Origin: Candidatus Hydrogenedentota bacterium
Lineage (GTDB): Bacteria > Hydrogenedentota > Hydrogenedentia > Hydrogenedentales > SLHB01
Length of the DNA: 7,229 bases
Reading direction: 5' to 3'
Assembly: GCA_007136375.1 (NCBI GenBank)
Contig: SLHB01000417.1
Span: 1-7,229, forward strand
Every line of letters begins with the position of its first letter. The first letter of the stretch is position 1. Both the position numbers and the translations under genes were made by a program. Below, piece after piece: positions 1-5,570 of this stretch. The notes beneath the pieces were generated by a model. That model had not been told where the DNA came from. It worked only from the letters and a program-made list of their open reading frames with translations, and made no database searches.

Positions 1-1058
1 CCGCATCCCCGGCAAAAGGCGATGGCGCCGCTCTCGATGCGGTGGGTCGCCTGGTGCTGAGGATCGCGCCGTTCCGGGTGGGGCGCGGCCCGCACGTAGC
101 AATCCGGCTGGCTGGCCTCCAGAAACTGAGCAAGGCGCTTAGAGACGATGGGTCCGCCAAGGTGAATGACTGTGTCGGGACGGAACCGCTCCTGGAAACC
201 CTGGGACAGCAGCAGCAGATCGTAGTACGCGACGATGGGCGGCCCGCCGTGGCCCAGGCGCATATCCGATGTGATGTCCGGAAAGACCGGCCAGCCGATG
301 GTCCCCGCCAGATGGCGGACCGCCATGGCGGCCGAGGGCGAATCCATGGCCCCAGCGACGATGACGCCCCGTTCCGTAGTCTGGAACCGATGTATCAACT
401 CTCGGGAGAGCGGACACTCGCGGTTGCCGTACTCCTCGTAAACCGTGTAGGGCCGGCCGCTCTCTCGCCAGGGGCCCACCGCGCCGAGATAGCCCGTCAA
501 ATCGCCGGGGCGCTCCAAGGGCGCGAGGGGCTCGCGGAACATGCAGTTAAGGTGCACGGGGCCGGCCGGGGCCCGGCGGGCGCGGTACACCGCCTGGTCC
601 ACGGTAGTGAGCAGCGCCTCCAGAGGCATGTCGAGTCCGGGGCAGGGCAGCGCCGATTCCCAACGCGCGTACTCGCCGTACAGCCCCCTTTGCTGGATGG
701 CCTGGTTCGCCCCGCACTGAAGCAATTCCGGGGGCCGGTCCGCCGTGAGCAGGATCAGCGGGACATGGGCCATGCTGGCTTCCACCACGGCGGGCAAGTA
801 GTTGGCGGCGGCGGTGCCGGAGGTGCATATGAGGGCGGCCGGACGGTTCGCGGCCTTGGCGTGGCCCAGCGCGGCGAAGGCCGCGCCTCGTTCGTCATAG
901 TGGGCGCGAACATGGGCGCGGCCATTCCGGAACGCGGCGGTGGCGAGAGGCGCGGAGCGGGACCCGGGACTGATGTAGAAGGCGTCCACGCCGAGGCGGA
1001 CCAACTCCTCCACCAGGACACCCGCCCACAGGCTGTTCACGTTCGGAAAGTCATTCAT
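1..1058 (-). CDS. menD: MenD, 2-succinyl-5-enolpyruvyl-6-hydroxy-3-cyclohexene-1-carboxylate synthase (partial, C-terminus off the left edge)
   Basis: MenD is a cytoplasmic thiamine-diphosphate (ThDP) enzyme that joins the succinic semialdehyde unit from 2-oxoglutarate to isochorismate, releasing CO2 and giving SEPHCHC, the second step of classical menaquinone synthesis. The frame is open from ATG at 1058 to the window edge: 352 codons of a protein usually about 550-580 long. The N-terminal ThDP (PYR) domain is clear: the ISPGSRSAPL loop at residues 29-38, and HYDERG at 53-58 holding E56, which matches the conserved catalytic glutamate (E55 in E. coli MenD). ICTSGTAAANYLPAVVEAS and PLILLTADRPPELL follow near 80-115, then QAIQQRGLYGEYARW. 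The central domain follows from about residue 190, with VIHLGGPIVSKRLAQFLEAS near 300. The C-terminal ThDP/Mg-binding domain lies outside the window. The start overlaps the menF stop by 8 bp, so translational coupling is likely. Identification is firm; only the end is missing. Confidence 0.95.
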   Translation of the reverse strand, partial: MNDFPNVNSLWAGVLVEELVRLGVDAFYISPGSRSAPLATAAFRNGRAHVRAHYDERGAAFAALGHAKAANRPAALICTSGTAAANYLPAVVEASMAHVPLILLTADRPPELLQCGANQAIQQRGLYGEYARWESALPCPGLDMPLEALLTTVDQAVYRARRAPAGPVHLNCMFREPLAPLERPGDLTGYLGAVGPWRESGRPYTVYEEYGNRECPLSRELIHRFQTTERGVIVAGAMDSPSAAMAVRHLAGTIGWPVFPDITSDMRLGHGGPPIVAYYDLLLLSQGFQERFRPDTVIHLGGPIVSKRLAQFLEASQPDCYVRAAPHPERRDPQHQATHRIESGAIAFCRGC

Positions 1059-2463
1059 GGCCCGGGGCGAGGCATCCCTCAAAGGTGGTCATCTTGTTCT
1101 CGATCTCCAGCCACTCATCGTCCGGCTGGGAGCCGTCCACGATCCCCGCGCCAGAGTACAAGAGGACATCCCGCCCCCACACCAGTCCGGACCGGATCGC
1201 CACGGCGAACTCGGCGCCGCCGTGGCCCAGCCACCCGACGGGACCCGCGTACCATCCCCGGTCGAAGCCCTCCAATTCGCGGATCCAGGCCGCCGCGCGA
1301 TCCCTGGGGCATCCACACACGGCGGGCGTGGGATGGAGCCGCTCCACAATGGCGGCGTCGGAAATCCCGTCGCGCAAGGTTCCCTCGACGCGCCAAATGA
1401 GGTGTTGGCAACGATGCAGCTTGAGCAATTGCACGCCGCCGTCCGCCTGGACCGCGTCGCACAGCGCGTTGAAATCCCGCTCCAGCGCATCCGCCACATA
1501 GCGATGTTCACGCAAGTCCTTGCCGCTGGCGAGAAGGACCTGGCCCAGGGCTTCATCCTCGGCCGCGGTGGTTCCCCGGGGACGCGTGCCGGCTAAAGCC
1601 TCGCTTTCGAGGCGCCGCTCCGATCGCTTGTACAACCGCTCTGGCGAGGCGCCGATGAAGGCCGGACCTCCCGGCTCGTCGAAGCAAAAGTGATACGAGT
1701 CCTGCGTCCGCGACACCAAACGCCGCAGCAGAGCGGCCGGATCGGGCGGGGCGCCGAACTGGAACCGGGACTGCCGAGCGAGGACGATCTTGGTCGTCTC
1801 CTCGCGGCGCATCGCATCCAGGCCCGCCCGCACCATGGCGGACCAGGCCTCCCGGTCCGGCGTGTCCAGGCGCGCGGGCGCGCCCCAGTGCTGGGAGGCC
1901 GCCTCCGGCACCTCCAGCGGCAGCGCGCCCAACTCCATGAGCGCGACAGCCAGGACGCGGCGGGGATCATCCTTCGGTCCCAGCACGGCGTTGGCGGCCA
2001 GGGCGCACCCGGAGGGTCCGTTGACAATCTCAAAGCGGGGCAAGATGAACTGTCCCTGCCCGAGGGCGTCCCACGGCCCCGCCGGGGTCATCTCCGGATC
2101 AAAGCGCAGGCCGCCGTAGTAGCGGACGCGGCCGCCCGCCGCGCGGATCCGGCTCGCGATGTGGGCGAAACATTCGGCGGCGGGCGCGCCGGCGTCCACC
2201 CGCACAGCCTCCGCCGCCCCCACGCCCGCCATCTCGAAAGCGCCGTCCCGGCCGGCCCAATAGGCGCGGCGTTGGCCACGGATTTGCTCCAGCCACGGCA
2301 AGGCCTCCACCGGCTCTATGGGAATTTCGGCGCGGACAACCGCGTCCCCACCGCCAGCCTCCGCGGCTTGACGGATCCGATGCTCCAGTGTGTCGGCGAG
2401 GCGTTCCTTGGCGTGCCGGAGCGCGTAGGCGTTCCGGGGACTTTGGGTTAGAGGCGTCGTCAT
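1051..2463 (-). CDS. menF: MenF, isochorismate synthase
   Basis: The enzyme isomerises chorismate to isochorismate, committing it to menaquinone (or, in other contexts, siderophores). The protein is 470 residues from ATG at 2463, normal for MenF. The variable N-terminal half is followed by the chorismate-binding domain (about 200-465). Family catalytic residues are visible: the base lysine in TTKIVLAR (K225), the acid glutamate in SEALAGTRPRG (E288), the metal-site glutamate in KDLREH (E319) and the C-terminal metal-site glutamates in DDEWLEIENK (450-455). HPTPAVCG at 377-384 and the SGAGIV segment are also typical. The frame also allows a TTG start at 2502 that would overlap menG by 16 bp; I prefer the ATG because the TTG has no ribosome binding site, although the ATG has only a weak one (ACGGA). 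Placement between menG and menD supports MenF rather than EntC, DhbC or salicylate synthase. Confidence 0.94.
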   Translation of the reverse strand: MTTPLTQSPRNAYALRHAKERLADTLEHRIRQAAEAGGGDAVVRAEIPIEPVEALPWLEQIRGQRRAYWAGRDGAFEMAGVGAAEAVRVDAGAPAAECFAHIASRIRAAGGRVRYYGGLRFDPEMTPAGPWDALGQGQFILPRFEIVNGPSGCALAANAVLGPKDDPRRVLAVALMELGALPLEVPEAASQHWGAPARLDTPDREAWSAMVRAGLDAMRREETTKIVLARQSRFQFGAPPDPAALLRRLVSRTQDSYHFCFDEPGGPAFIGASPERLYKRSERRLESEALAGTRPRGTTAAEDEALGQVLLASGKDLREHRYVADALERDFNALCDAVQADGGVQLLKLHRCQHLIWRVEGTLRDGISDAAIVERLHPTPAVCGCPRDRAAAWIRELEGFDRGWYAGPVGWLGHGGAEFAVAIRSGLVWGRDVLLYSGAGIVDGSQPDDEWLEIENKMTTFEGCLAPGHE

Positions 2464-2486
2464 TTCCGTTACAGTATGAAGGACCG

Positions 2487-3227
2487 CTACTTCGTTCCAC
2501 AATAAATCGTGGCGATGCCGAAGGTGAGAGGCCGAGCCGTCACCTCCCGAAACCCCGCCTCGCGCATCAACTCGCAGAAGGCCTCGCCGTACGGAAACTC
2601 CTCCACGGTGGCGTTGAGGTAGCGGTAGGCGCTGGGGTCGCCGGAGATCAGGCCGCCGATCCGGGGCAGCACGTGGCGGAAGTACAACAGATACACGCGC
2701 CGGAACAGGGCGTTGCCGGGCAACGAAAACTCTAGGATGATGCTTCTTCCGCCGGGCTTGAGCACCCGATGCATCTCGGCCAGGGCCGTGGGCGCGTCGG
2801 CCACGTTGCGAATCCCGAAGGCGATGGTCACCGCGTCCACCGAGGCGGCCGCCACGGGCGGCGCGGCCGCGTCGCCTCGCGCAAGGCGGAAGCGGCCCGA
2901 CAGCCCCTTGGCCGCCAGCTTCTCCTGGCCCAGCGACAGCATCGCGCCAGCGGGATCCACGCCGAGACCGCCTTGGACGCGGGAAGCGCGGCGCGCGAGG
3001 GAGATCAGCACGTCCGCCGTCCCCGTGGCGAGATCCAGCACGAGGAGCCGCTCGCCGGCGGGCAGGTATTGCGCCATGGCGTTGCGCCAGGCTACGTCGC
3101 GCCGCCCCGACAGCAAACGGTTCAACAGGTCATAGCGCGGGGCGATGCGGTCGAACATGCGCCGCACCTCGCCGGGCGGATGACGCCGGGCCAGCTCATC
3201 AAAGTCTGGGCGATTCCCTTCAGGCAT
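2487..3227 (-). CDS. menG: MenG/UbiE, demethylmenaquinone C-methyltransferase
   Basis: This is an SAM-dependent methyltransferase that puts the methyl group on the naphthoquinone ring of demethylmenaquinone, the last step of menaquinone synthesis. UbiE homologues can also act on the ubiquinone precursor, but the menF/menD neighbours point to menaquinone. The 246 residues match the family's usual length. Visible: VRRMFDRIAPRYDLLNRLLS at 21-40, SAM motif I VLDLATGTADV at 63-73, D91 at the end of beta-2, GDA at 118-120, FGIRNV at 137-142, the UbiE signature RVLKPGGRSIILEFS at 154-168, YRYLNATVEEFP at 201-212 and the C-terminal TFGIATIYCGTK. In the first UbiE signature the usual H/Q before xxW is aspartate (RRDVAW), a minor departure. 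The ATG is preceded by AAGAAGAG at short spacing. It is the first gene of the leftward operon and ends about 23 bp before the menF ATG. Confidence 0.95.
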   Translation of the reverse strand: MPEGNRPDFDELARRHPPGEVRRMFDRIAPRYDLLNRLLSGRRDVAWRNAMAQYLPAGERLLVLDLATGTADVLISLARRASRVQGGLGVDPAGAMLSLGQEKLAAKGLSGRFRLARGDAAAPPVAAASVDAVTIAFGIRNVADAPTALAEMHRVLKPGGRSIILEFSLPGNALFRRVYLLYFRHVLPRIGGLISGDPSAYRYLNATVEEFPYGEAFCELMREAGFREVTARPLTFGIATIYCGTK

Positions 3228-3287
3228 GGGCTCTTCTTAATTCCGGACACTCTCGGTATACAGGCGGAGTAAACAGGCGCACGGTCG

Positions 3288-3301
3288 CGCCGCATGCGGC
3301 G
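3288..3301. repeat. Perfect 14-bp palindrome in the menG leader
   Basis: CGCCGCATGCGGCG is its own reverse complement. It lies about 60 bp upstream of the menG start, inside the predicted leader. It is a possible protein-binding site, though G/C-rich palindromes arise by chance more often in DNA of this composition. Confidence 0.3.
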
Positions 3302-3361
3302 GCGTTAACCGGAGAACACGGCGCCGCTTTCCGTTATTCGCCCCGCCCCGGAGGAAGCGCC

Positions 3362-3381
3362 CCCCGCCGCGCCCGGCGGGG
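3362..3381. repeat. Perfect 8-bp-arm dyad directly beside the minus-strand -10
   Basis: CCCCGCCG (3362-3369) and CGGCGGGG (3374-3381) are exact reverse complements around a 4-base centre. The dyad directly abuts the candidate menG -10 (3382-3387) and covers its predicted start point. On neither strand is it followed by a T-run, so it is not a normal intrinsic terminator. It may be an operator, or a 5'-end hairpin if transcription starts further upstream than predicted. Confidence 0.45.
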
Positions 3382-3410
3382 ACATTACCCCCGCGGCCCA
3401 CGGAAGTCAA
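3382..3410 (-). promoter_or_regulatory. Candidate sigma70-type promoter for the menGFD operon
   Basis: On the minus strand, TTGACT (3410-3405, five of six consensus bases) is followed after 17 bp by TAATGT (3387-3382, three of six, keeping the T1, A2 and T6 positions). Transcription would start near 3375, giving a leader of about 150 bases before the menG ATG at 3227. The -10 is weak, so either an activator helps or the real start lies closer to menG. The back-to-back pairing with the plus-strand promoter, only 14 bp between the -35 elements, adds some weight. Confidence 0.35.
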
Positions 3411-3430
3411 GGAACGCGGCGGTCTTGACT
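3405..3430. repeat. Perfect inverted repeat joining the two divergent -35 elements
   Basis: AGTCAAG (3405-3411) and CTTGACT (3424-3430) are exact reverse complements separated by 12 bp. Each arm contains the TTGACT -35 of one divergent promoter. The symmetry may simply reflect two -35 elements facing away from each other, or it may be a binding site for a dimeric regulator acting on both operons. Confidence 0.55.
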
Positions 3431-3453
3431 CTGTCCAGGCGCCCGAATACACT
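3425..3453 (+). promoter_or_regulatory. Sigma70-type promoter for the sugar/polyol cassette
   Basis: The -35 element TTGACT (3425-3430, five of six consensus bases) and the -10 element TACACT (3448-3453, four of six) are separated by exactly 17 bp. Transcription would start near 3460, leaving a leader of about 120 bases before the GTG at 3582. The match and spacing are good for a GC-rich genome and the position upstream of the first gene is right. No start site has been measured. Confidence 0.6.
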
Positions 3454-3466
3454 GCCGGGAGCCTGG
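3435..3466. repeat. Operator-like dyad spanning the plus-strand -10 element
   Basis: CCAGGCGCCCG (3435-3445) and CGGGAGCCTGG (3456-3466) are reverse complements at 10 of 11 positions, around a 10-bp centre that contains the TACACT -10. A dimeric repressor bound here would cover the -10 and the start point. It could also form an RNA or cruciform hairpin, but the RNA would begin inside it, so a DNA operator is the more natural reading. No regulator gene lies in the window to name the family. Confidence 0.5.
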
Positions 3467-3477
3467 GGACGCGGCGT

Positions 3478-3489
3478 TGTCGCGCGACA
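3478..3489. repeat. Perfect 12-bp palindrome downstream of the plus-strand promoter
   Basis: TGTCGCGCGACA is its own reverse complement and lies roughly 20-30 bases after the predicted plus-strand start point. The TGT-N6-ACA form resembles many dimeric regulator sites, but I cannot assign it to a family. Confidence 0.35.
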
Positions 3490-3570
3490 GGGGCGAACGC
3501 CAGCGCATCGTGACCGCGCGCCATTCTTCCAAACGTTCTGGACGCCGCCTCAATTCTTTCCATATATACC

Positions 3571-3584
3571 GGGGAACTCTTGTG
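3571..3584 (+). promoter_or_regulatory. Ribosome binding site that sets the GTG start of the TIM-barrel gene
   Basis: GGGGAA at 3571-3576 stands five bases before GTG at 3582. The frame could be extended upstream to a TTG at 3477, but that would add 35 Arg/Ser-rich residues without family similarity and with no ribosome binding site. Homologues of this family start just before the first beta strand (here KPAINQWAF), so GTG is the better start. Confidence 0.75.
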
Positions 3585-4400
3585 AAACCAGCCATCAATC
3601 AGTGGGCCTTTCCCAAGGAAATGCCCGTTCATGACGCCCTTTCAGTGGCCCGGCAGGCCGGTTTCGAAGCCGTGGAACTCTGCGTCGGCGAAGATCAAGG
3701 GCTCGTCTCTTTAGACATTACAGAGCAGGACGCCGCGGCCATCCGGAAGCACGCCGACGCGCTGGGCGTGGCGTTGGGAACCCTCGCTTGCGGGCTCGGC
3801 TGGCGGTATCCCTTGTCGTCGCCGGATCCGCGGGTGCGCGAACAGGCGAAAGAGATCACCACCAAGGCGCTACAAATCGCCAGTTGGCTAGAGGCGGACA
3901 GCCTCCTCGCCGTGCCTGGCGTGGTCACTCCGGAGGTTCCCTACGACATCGCCCTGGAGCACGCCCTCGCCTCGGTCCAGGAGTTGACTGCGGAAGCGGA
4001 GAAGCGGCGGGTCGCCCTGGCTTTGGAGAATGTCTGGAGCGGCCTCCTCGTGAGCCCCGTCGAGTTCCGGGACTTCATCGACCAGTGCGAGAGTGAGTAT
4101 GTGGGCGCATGCTTTGACACAGGCAACGTCCTGCGCTACGGTTACCCCGAGCAGTGGATCCGCATATTGGGCCGGCGGATCAAGAGCGTCCACGCCAAGG
4201 ATTTCCGCCTGGAAGTGGGCAACCGTCACGGCTTCGCCATGCTCCTCCATGGGGACGTCAACTGGCCCGCGGTCATGGACGCCTTGCGCGGGACGGGCTA
4301 CGACGGCTGGCTCATCGCGGAGTACAGCCCGAACCCCCACTCCACCGAAGCCATGCTGCGGCAATGCCACGCGGGCCTCAAAGCGATTATCGGCCTGTAG
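3582..4400 (+). CDS. Xylose-isomerase-like TIM-barrel sugar isomerase/epimerase
   Basis: The 272-residue cytoplasmic protein (GTG start) belongs to the AP-endonuclease-2/xylose-isomerase-like TIM-barrel superfamily, which includes UlaE-type sugar-phosphate 3-epimerases, D-tagatose 3-epimerase, hydroxypyruvate isomerase, IolE, IolI and YcjR. Barrel strands are visible in order: INQWAF near the start, AVELCV (E32), LGTLACGLGW, SLLAVPGVV, VALALENVWSG (E149), GACFDTGNV (D179), IKSVHAKDF (H204) and WLIAEYSP (E247). E149, D179, H204 and E247 fit the metal-binding quartet of the tagatose-epimerase group by spacing and context. HGFAMLLHGDVNW at 216-228 replaces the arginine-centred loop of many relatives. 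It is the first gene of a cassette with two Gfo/Idh/MocA dehydrogenases, so a keto-sugar, keto-glycoside or keto-polyol is the likely substrate. Family membership is secure; whether it epimerises, isomerises or dehydrates is not. I see no signal peptide. Confidence 0.9.
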   Translation: MKPAINQWAFPKEMPVHDALSVARQAGFEAVELCVGEDQGLVSLDITEQDAAAIRKHADALGVALGTLACGLGWRYPLSSPDPRVREQAKEITTKALQIASWLEADSLLAVPGVVTPEVPYDIALEHALASVQELTAEAEKRRVALALENVWSGLLVSPVEFRDFIDQCESEYVGACFDTGNVLRYGYPEQWIRILGRRIKSVHAKDFRLEVGNRHGFAMLLHGDVNWPAVMDALRGTGYDGWLIAEYSPNPHSTEAMLRQCHAGLKAIIGL

Positions 4401-4443
4401 CAAACGCCGGACACGGCGCAACGGGGAGAACAATACAGCATTC

Positions 4444-4461
4444 AGCGCCGCTGGCGGCGCT
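4444..4461 (+). other. Intercistronic GC hairpin
   Basis: In the 144-bp gap after the TIM-barrel gene, AGCGCCG (4444-4450) pairs exactly with CGGCGCT (4455-4461) around a CTGG loop. No T-run follows, so it does not look like an intrinsic terminator. It could protect the upstream mRNA end or set relative expression of the genes. A weaker 5-bp stem (4405-4409 with 4414-4418) lies just after the upstream stop codon. I see no gene in this gap. Confidence 0.4.
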
Positions 4462-4530
4462 TCAACCGGCAGCCCGCGCGGAACCCGCCCAAAACACGGG
4501 CCACGCACGGATTCCACGCATGTACCGTTG

Positions 4531-4547
4531 GGAGGAGTTAGTTCATG
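4531..4547 (+). promoter_or_regulatory. Strong ribosome binding site of the first dehydrogenase
   Basis: GGAGGAG at 4531-4537 is a near-perfect Shine-Dalgarno sequence seven bases before the ATG at 4545. It fixes the start, and it suggests that translation initiates independently of the TIM-barrel gene 144 bp upstream. Confidence 0.8.
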
Positions 4548-5519
4548 AATGTCGCCATAATCGGTTGCGGGGGCATGGGCCGAATGCACGCGCAAATGGC
4601 CGCGAACAGCGGATTCGCCATCAAGGTCTGCGCCGACCTGAACCAAGCCAAGGCCGCGGAACTCGCCCGCGACTTCGGCGCCGAGGCCACAACGGACTGC
4701 CAGGGCGTCTGCGGCCGGGCGGAGGTCGCCGCGGTGGCCATCAACACCCCCACGCCCACGCACTTGGAGTTCATCAAGCTCGCGGCGCAGCATGGCAAAC
4801 ACATCTTCTGCGAGAAGCCTCTCGCGCGCACGGAGCAGGAGTGTAAGGAAGCCATCGCCGCGGCGCGGGACGCGGGCGTCAAGCTCTTCACCGGCCATGT
4901 GGTCCGGTATTTCCAAGAATTCGAGACTATCAAACAGCAGATGGACGCGGGCGTCGTCGGCAAGCCGGGCTTCGCCAAGACCTTTCGCGGCGGCATTTCC
5001 CCCGCGGGCGAGGGCAACTGGTTCCGCGATTTCGAAAAGAGCGGAGGCGTCATCTTCGACTGTCTGATCCACGATTTCGACTGGATCCGCTACGCTTTCG
5101 GCGACGTGGAGCGCGTGTTCAGCCAAACCATGCGCCGGTCGGAGCCGGAAGTCATGGAGTACGCCCTGGTCACCCTGCGCATGAAAAGCGGCGTCATCGC
5201 CCATGTCATCGGCTCGTGGGCCCATCCTTCGGGATTCGCCGTCAAGGCCGAGGTTTGCGGCAGCAAGGGGATGCTCCATTTCGACAGCAACGACACCTCC
5301 ATCCAGACAAACCTCCGCGAGACCCCGGGCGAAGGCCCCGGCGTCATCGTGCCGGGAAGCCCGGTGGACGTCAGTCCCTATCAGCTTGAATGGGAAGACT
5401 TCAAGAACTGGCTGGAAGGGGCCACGCCCCGCGTGTCTCCTCAGGACGCCTTGGAAGCCGTGCGCATCGCCGAGGCCGCGCTGAAATCCGCCGAGACCGG
5501 CGCCCCCGTGACTCTCTAA
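4545..5519 (+). CDS. Gfo/Idh/MocA family NAD(P)-dependent oxidoreductase (first copy)
   Basis: This 324-residue cytoplasmic dehydrogenase oxidises or reduces a hydroxyl of a sugar, glycoside or cyclic polyol. The N-terminal Rossmann fold has AIIGCGGMG at 4-12 (GxGxxG at G7, G9, G12) and an acidic residue after beta-2 (D31 in VCADLN), which favours NAD over NADP by general rule. AINTPTPTH at 65-73 and CEKPLA at 89-94 carry the conserved K91. The C-terminal alpha/beta domain has GGVIFDCLIHDFDWIRY at 167-183, with D172 and H176 matching the usual catalytic Asp/His pair (K97, D172, H176 in B. subtilis IolG). Length is normal for the family (320-380). There is no Tat or Sec signal, unlike many Gfo/Idh/MocA proteins of Planctomycetota. 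It sits between the TIM-barrel isomerase and a second, divergent family member. Family is certain; substrate and exact EC number are unknown. Confidence 0.93.
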   Translation: MNVAIIGCGGMGRMHAQMAANSGFAIKVCADLNQAKAAELARDFGAEATTDCQGVCGRAEVAAVAINTPTPTHLEFIKLAAQHGKHIFCEKPLARTEQECKEAIAAARDAGVKLFTGHVVRYFQEFETIKQQMDAGVVGKPGFAKTFRGGISPAGEGNWFRDFEKSGGVIFDCLIHDFDWIRYAFGDVERVFSQTMRRSEPEVMEYALVTLRMKSGVIAHVIGSWAHPSGFAVKAEVCGSKGMLHFDSNDTSIQTNLRETPGEGPGVIVPGSPVDVSPYQLEWEDFKNWLEGATPRVSPQDALEAVRIAEAALKSAETGAPVTL

Positions 5520-5554
5520 CCTGGCTGAACCCACGCCCCGCCCGGGCGCGTTAT

Positions 5555-5570
5555 AGGAGATATCCCCATG
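5555..5570 (+). promoter_or_regulatory. Ribosome binding site of the second dehydrogenase
   Basis: AGGAGA at 5555-5560 precedes the ATG at 5568 by seven bases and supports that start. It lies in a 48-bp gap after the previous stop codon, short enough for co-transcription. Confidence 0.8.

Larger units (their letters stand above)
3228..3581. promoter_or_regulatory. Divergent intergenic control region between menG and the sugar cassette
   Basis: This 354-bp stretch separates two divergent gene groups, and I see no credible coding frame in it. It holds one candidate promoter in each direction and several inverted repeats, listed separately. The part nearest menG (3240-3287) also has TATACC on the minus strand about 30 bases before the menG ATG, but no good -35 pairs with it. 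The part nearest the plus-strand gene (3490-3570) looks like an untranslated leader. It becomes less GC-rich towards the ribosome binding site, with a CATATATACC tract at 3561-3570. Confidence 0.7.

Noticed and set aside
42..1400. 452-codon open frame on the plus strand
   Set aside because: It is antisense to menD and the menF end. The menD frame on the other strand has clear conserved motifs, and this frame is Arg/Gly/Pro-rich without a domain.
1690..2451. 253-codon open frame on the plus strand
   Set aside because: It is antisense to menF, with no ribosome binding site and no recognisable motifs.
3260..3275. TATACC on the minus strand as the menG -10
   Set aside because: The spacing to the ATG is plausible, but no reasonable -35 lies 16-18 bp upstream, so it is noted only as a weak alternative.
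3477..3581. 35-residue N-terminal extension of the TIM-barrel protein from TTG
   Set aside because: The stretch is Arg/Ser-rich, has no ribosome binding site, would start about 20 bases after the predicted transcription start, and homologues begin at the first barrel strand.
3237..3632. 131-codon minus-strand frame across the control region
   Set aside because: It starts inside the TIM-barrel gene on the opposite strand, runs through both candidate promoters and the dyads, and has an Arg-rich translation without family features.
5539..5548. 10-bp palindrome CGCCCGGGCG between the two dehydrogenases
   Set aside because: It has no loop, is short, and is expected by chance at this GC content.
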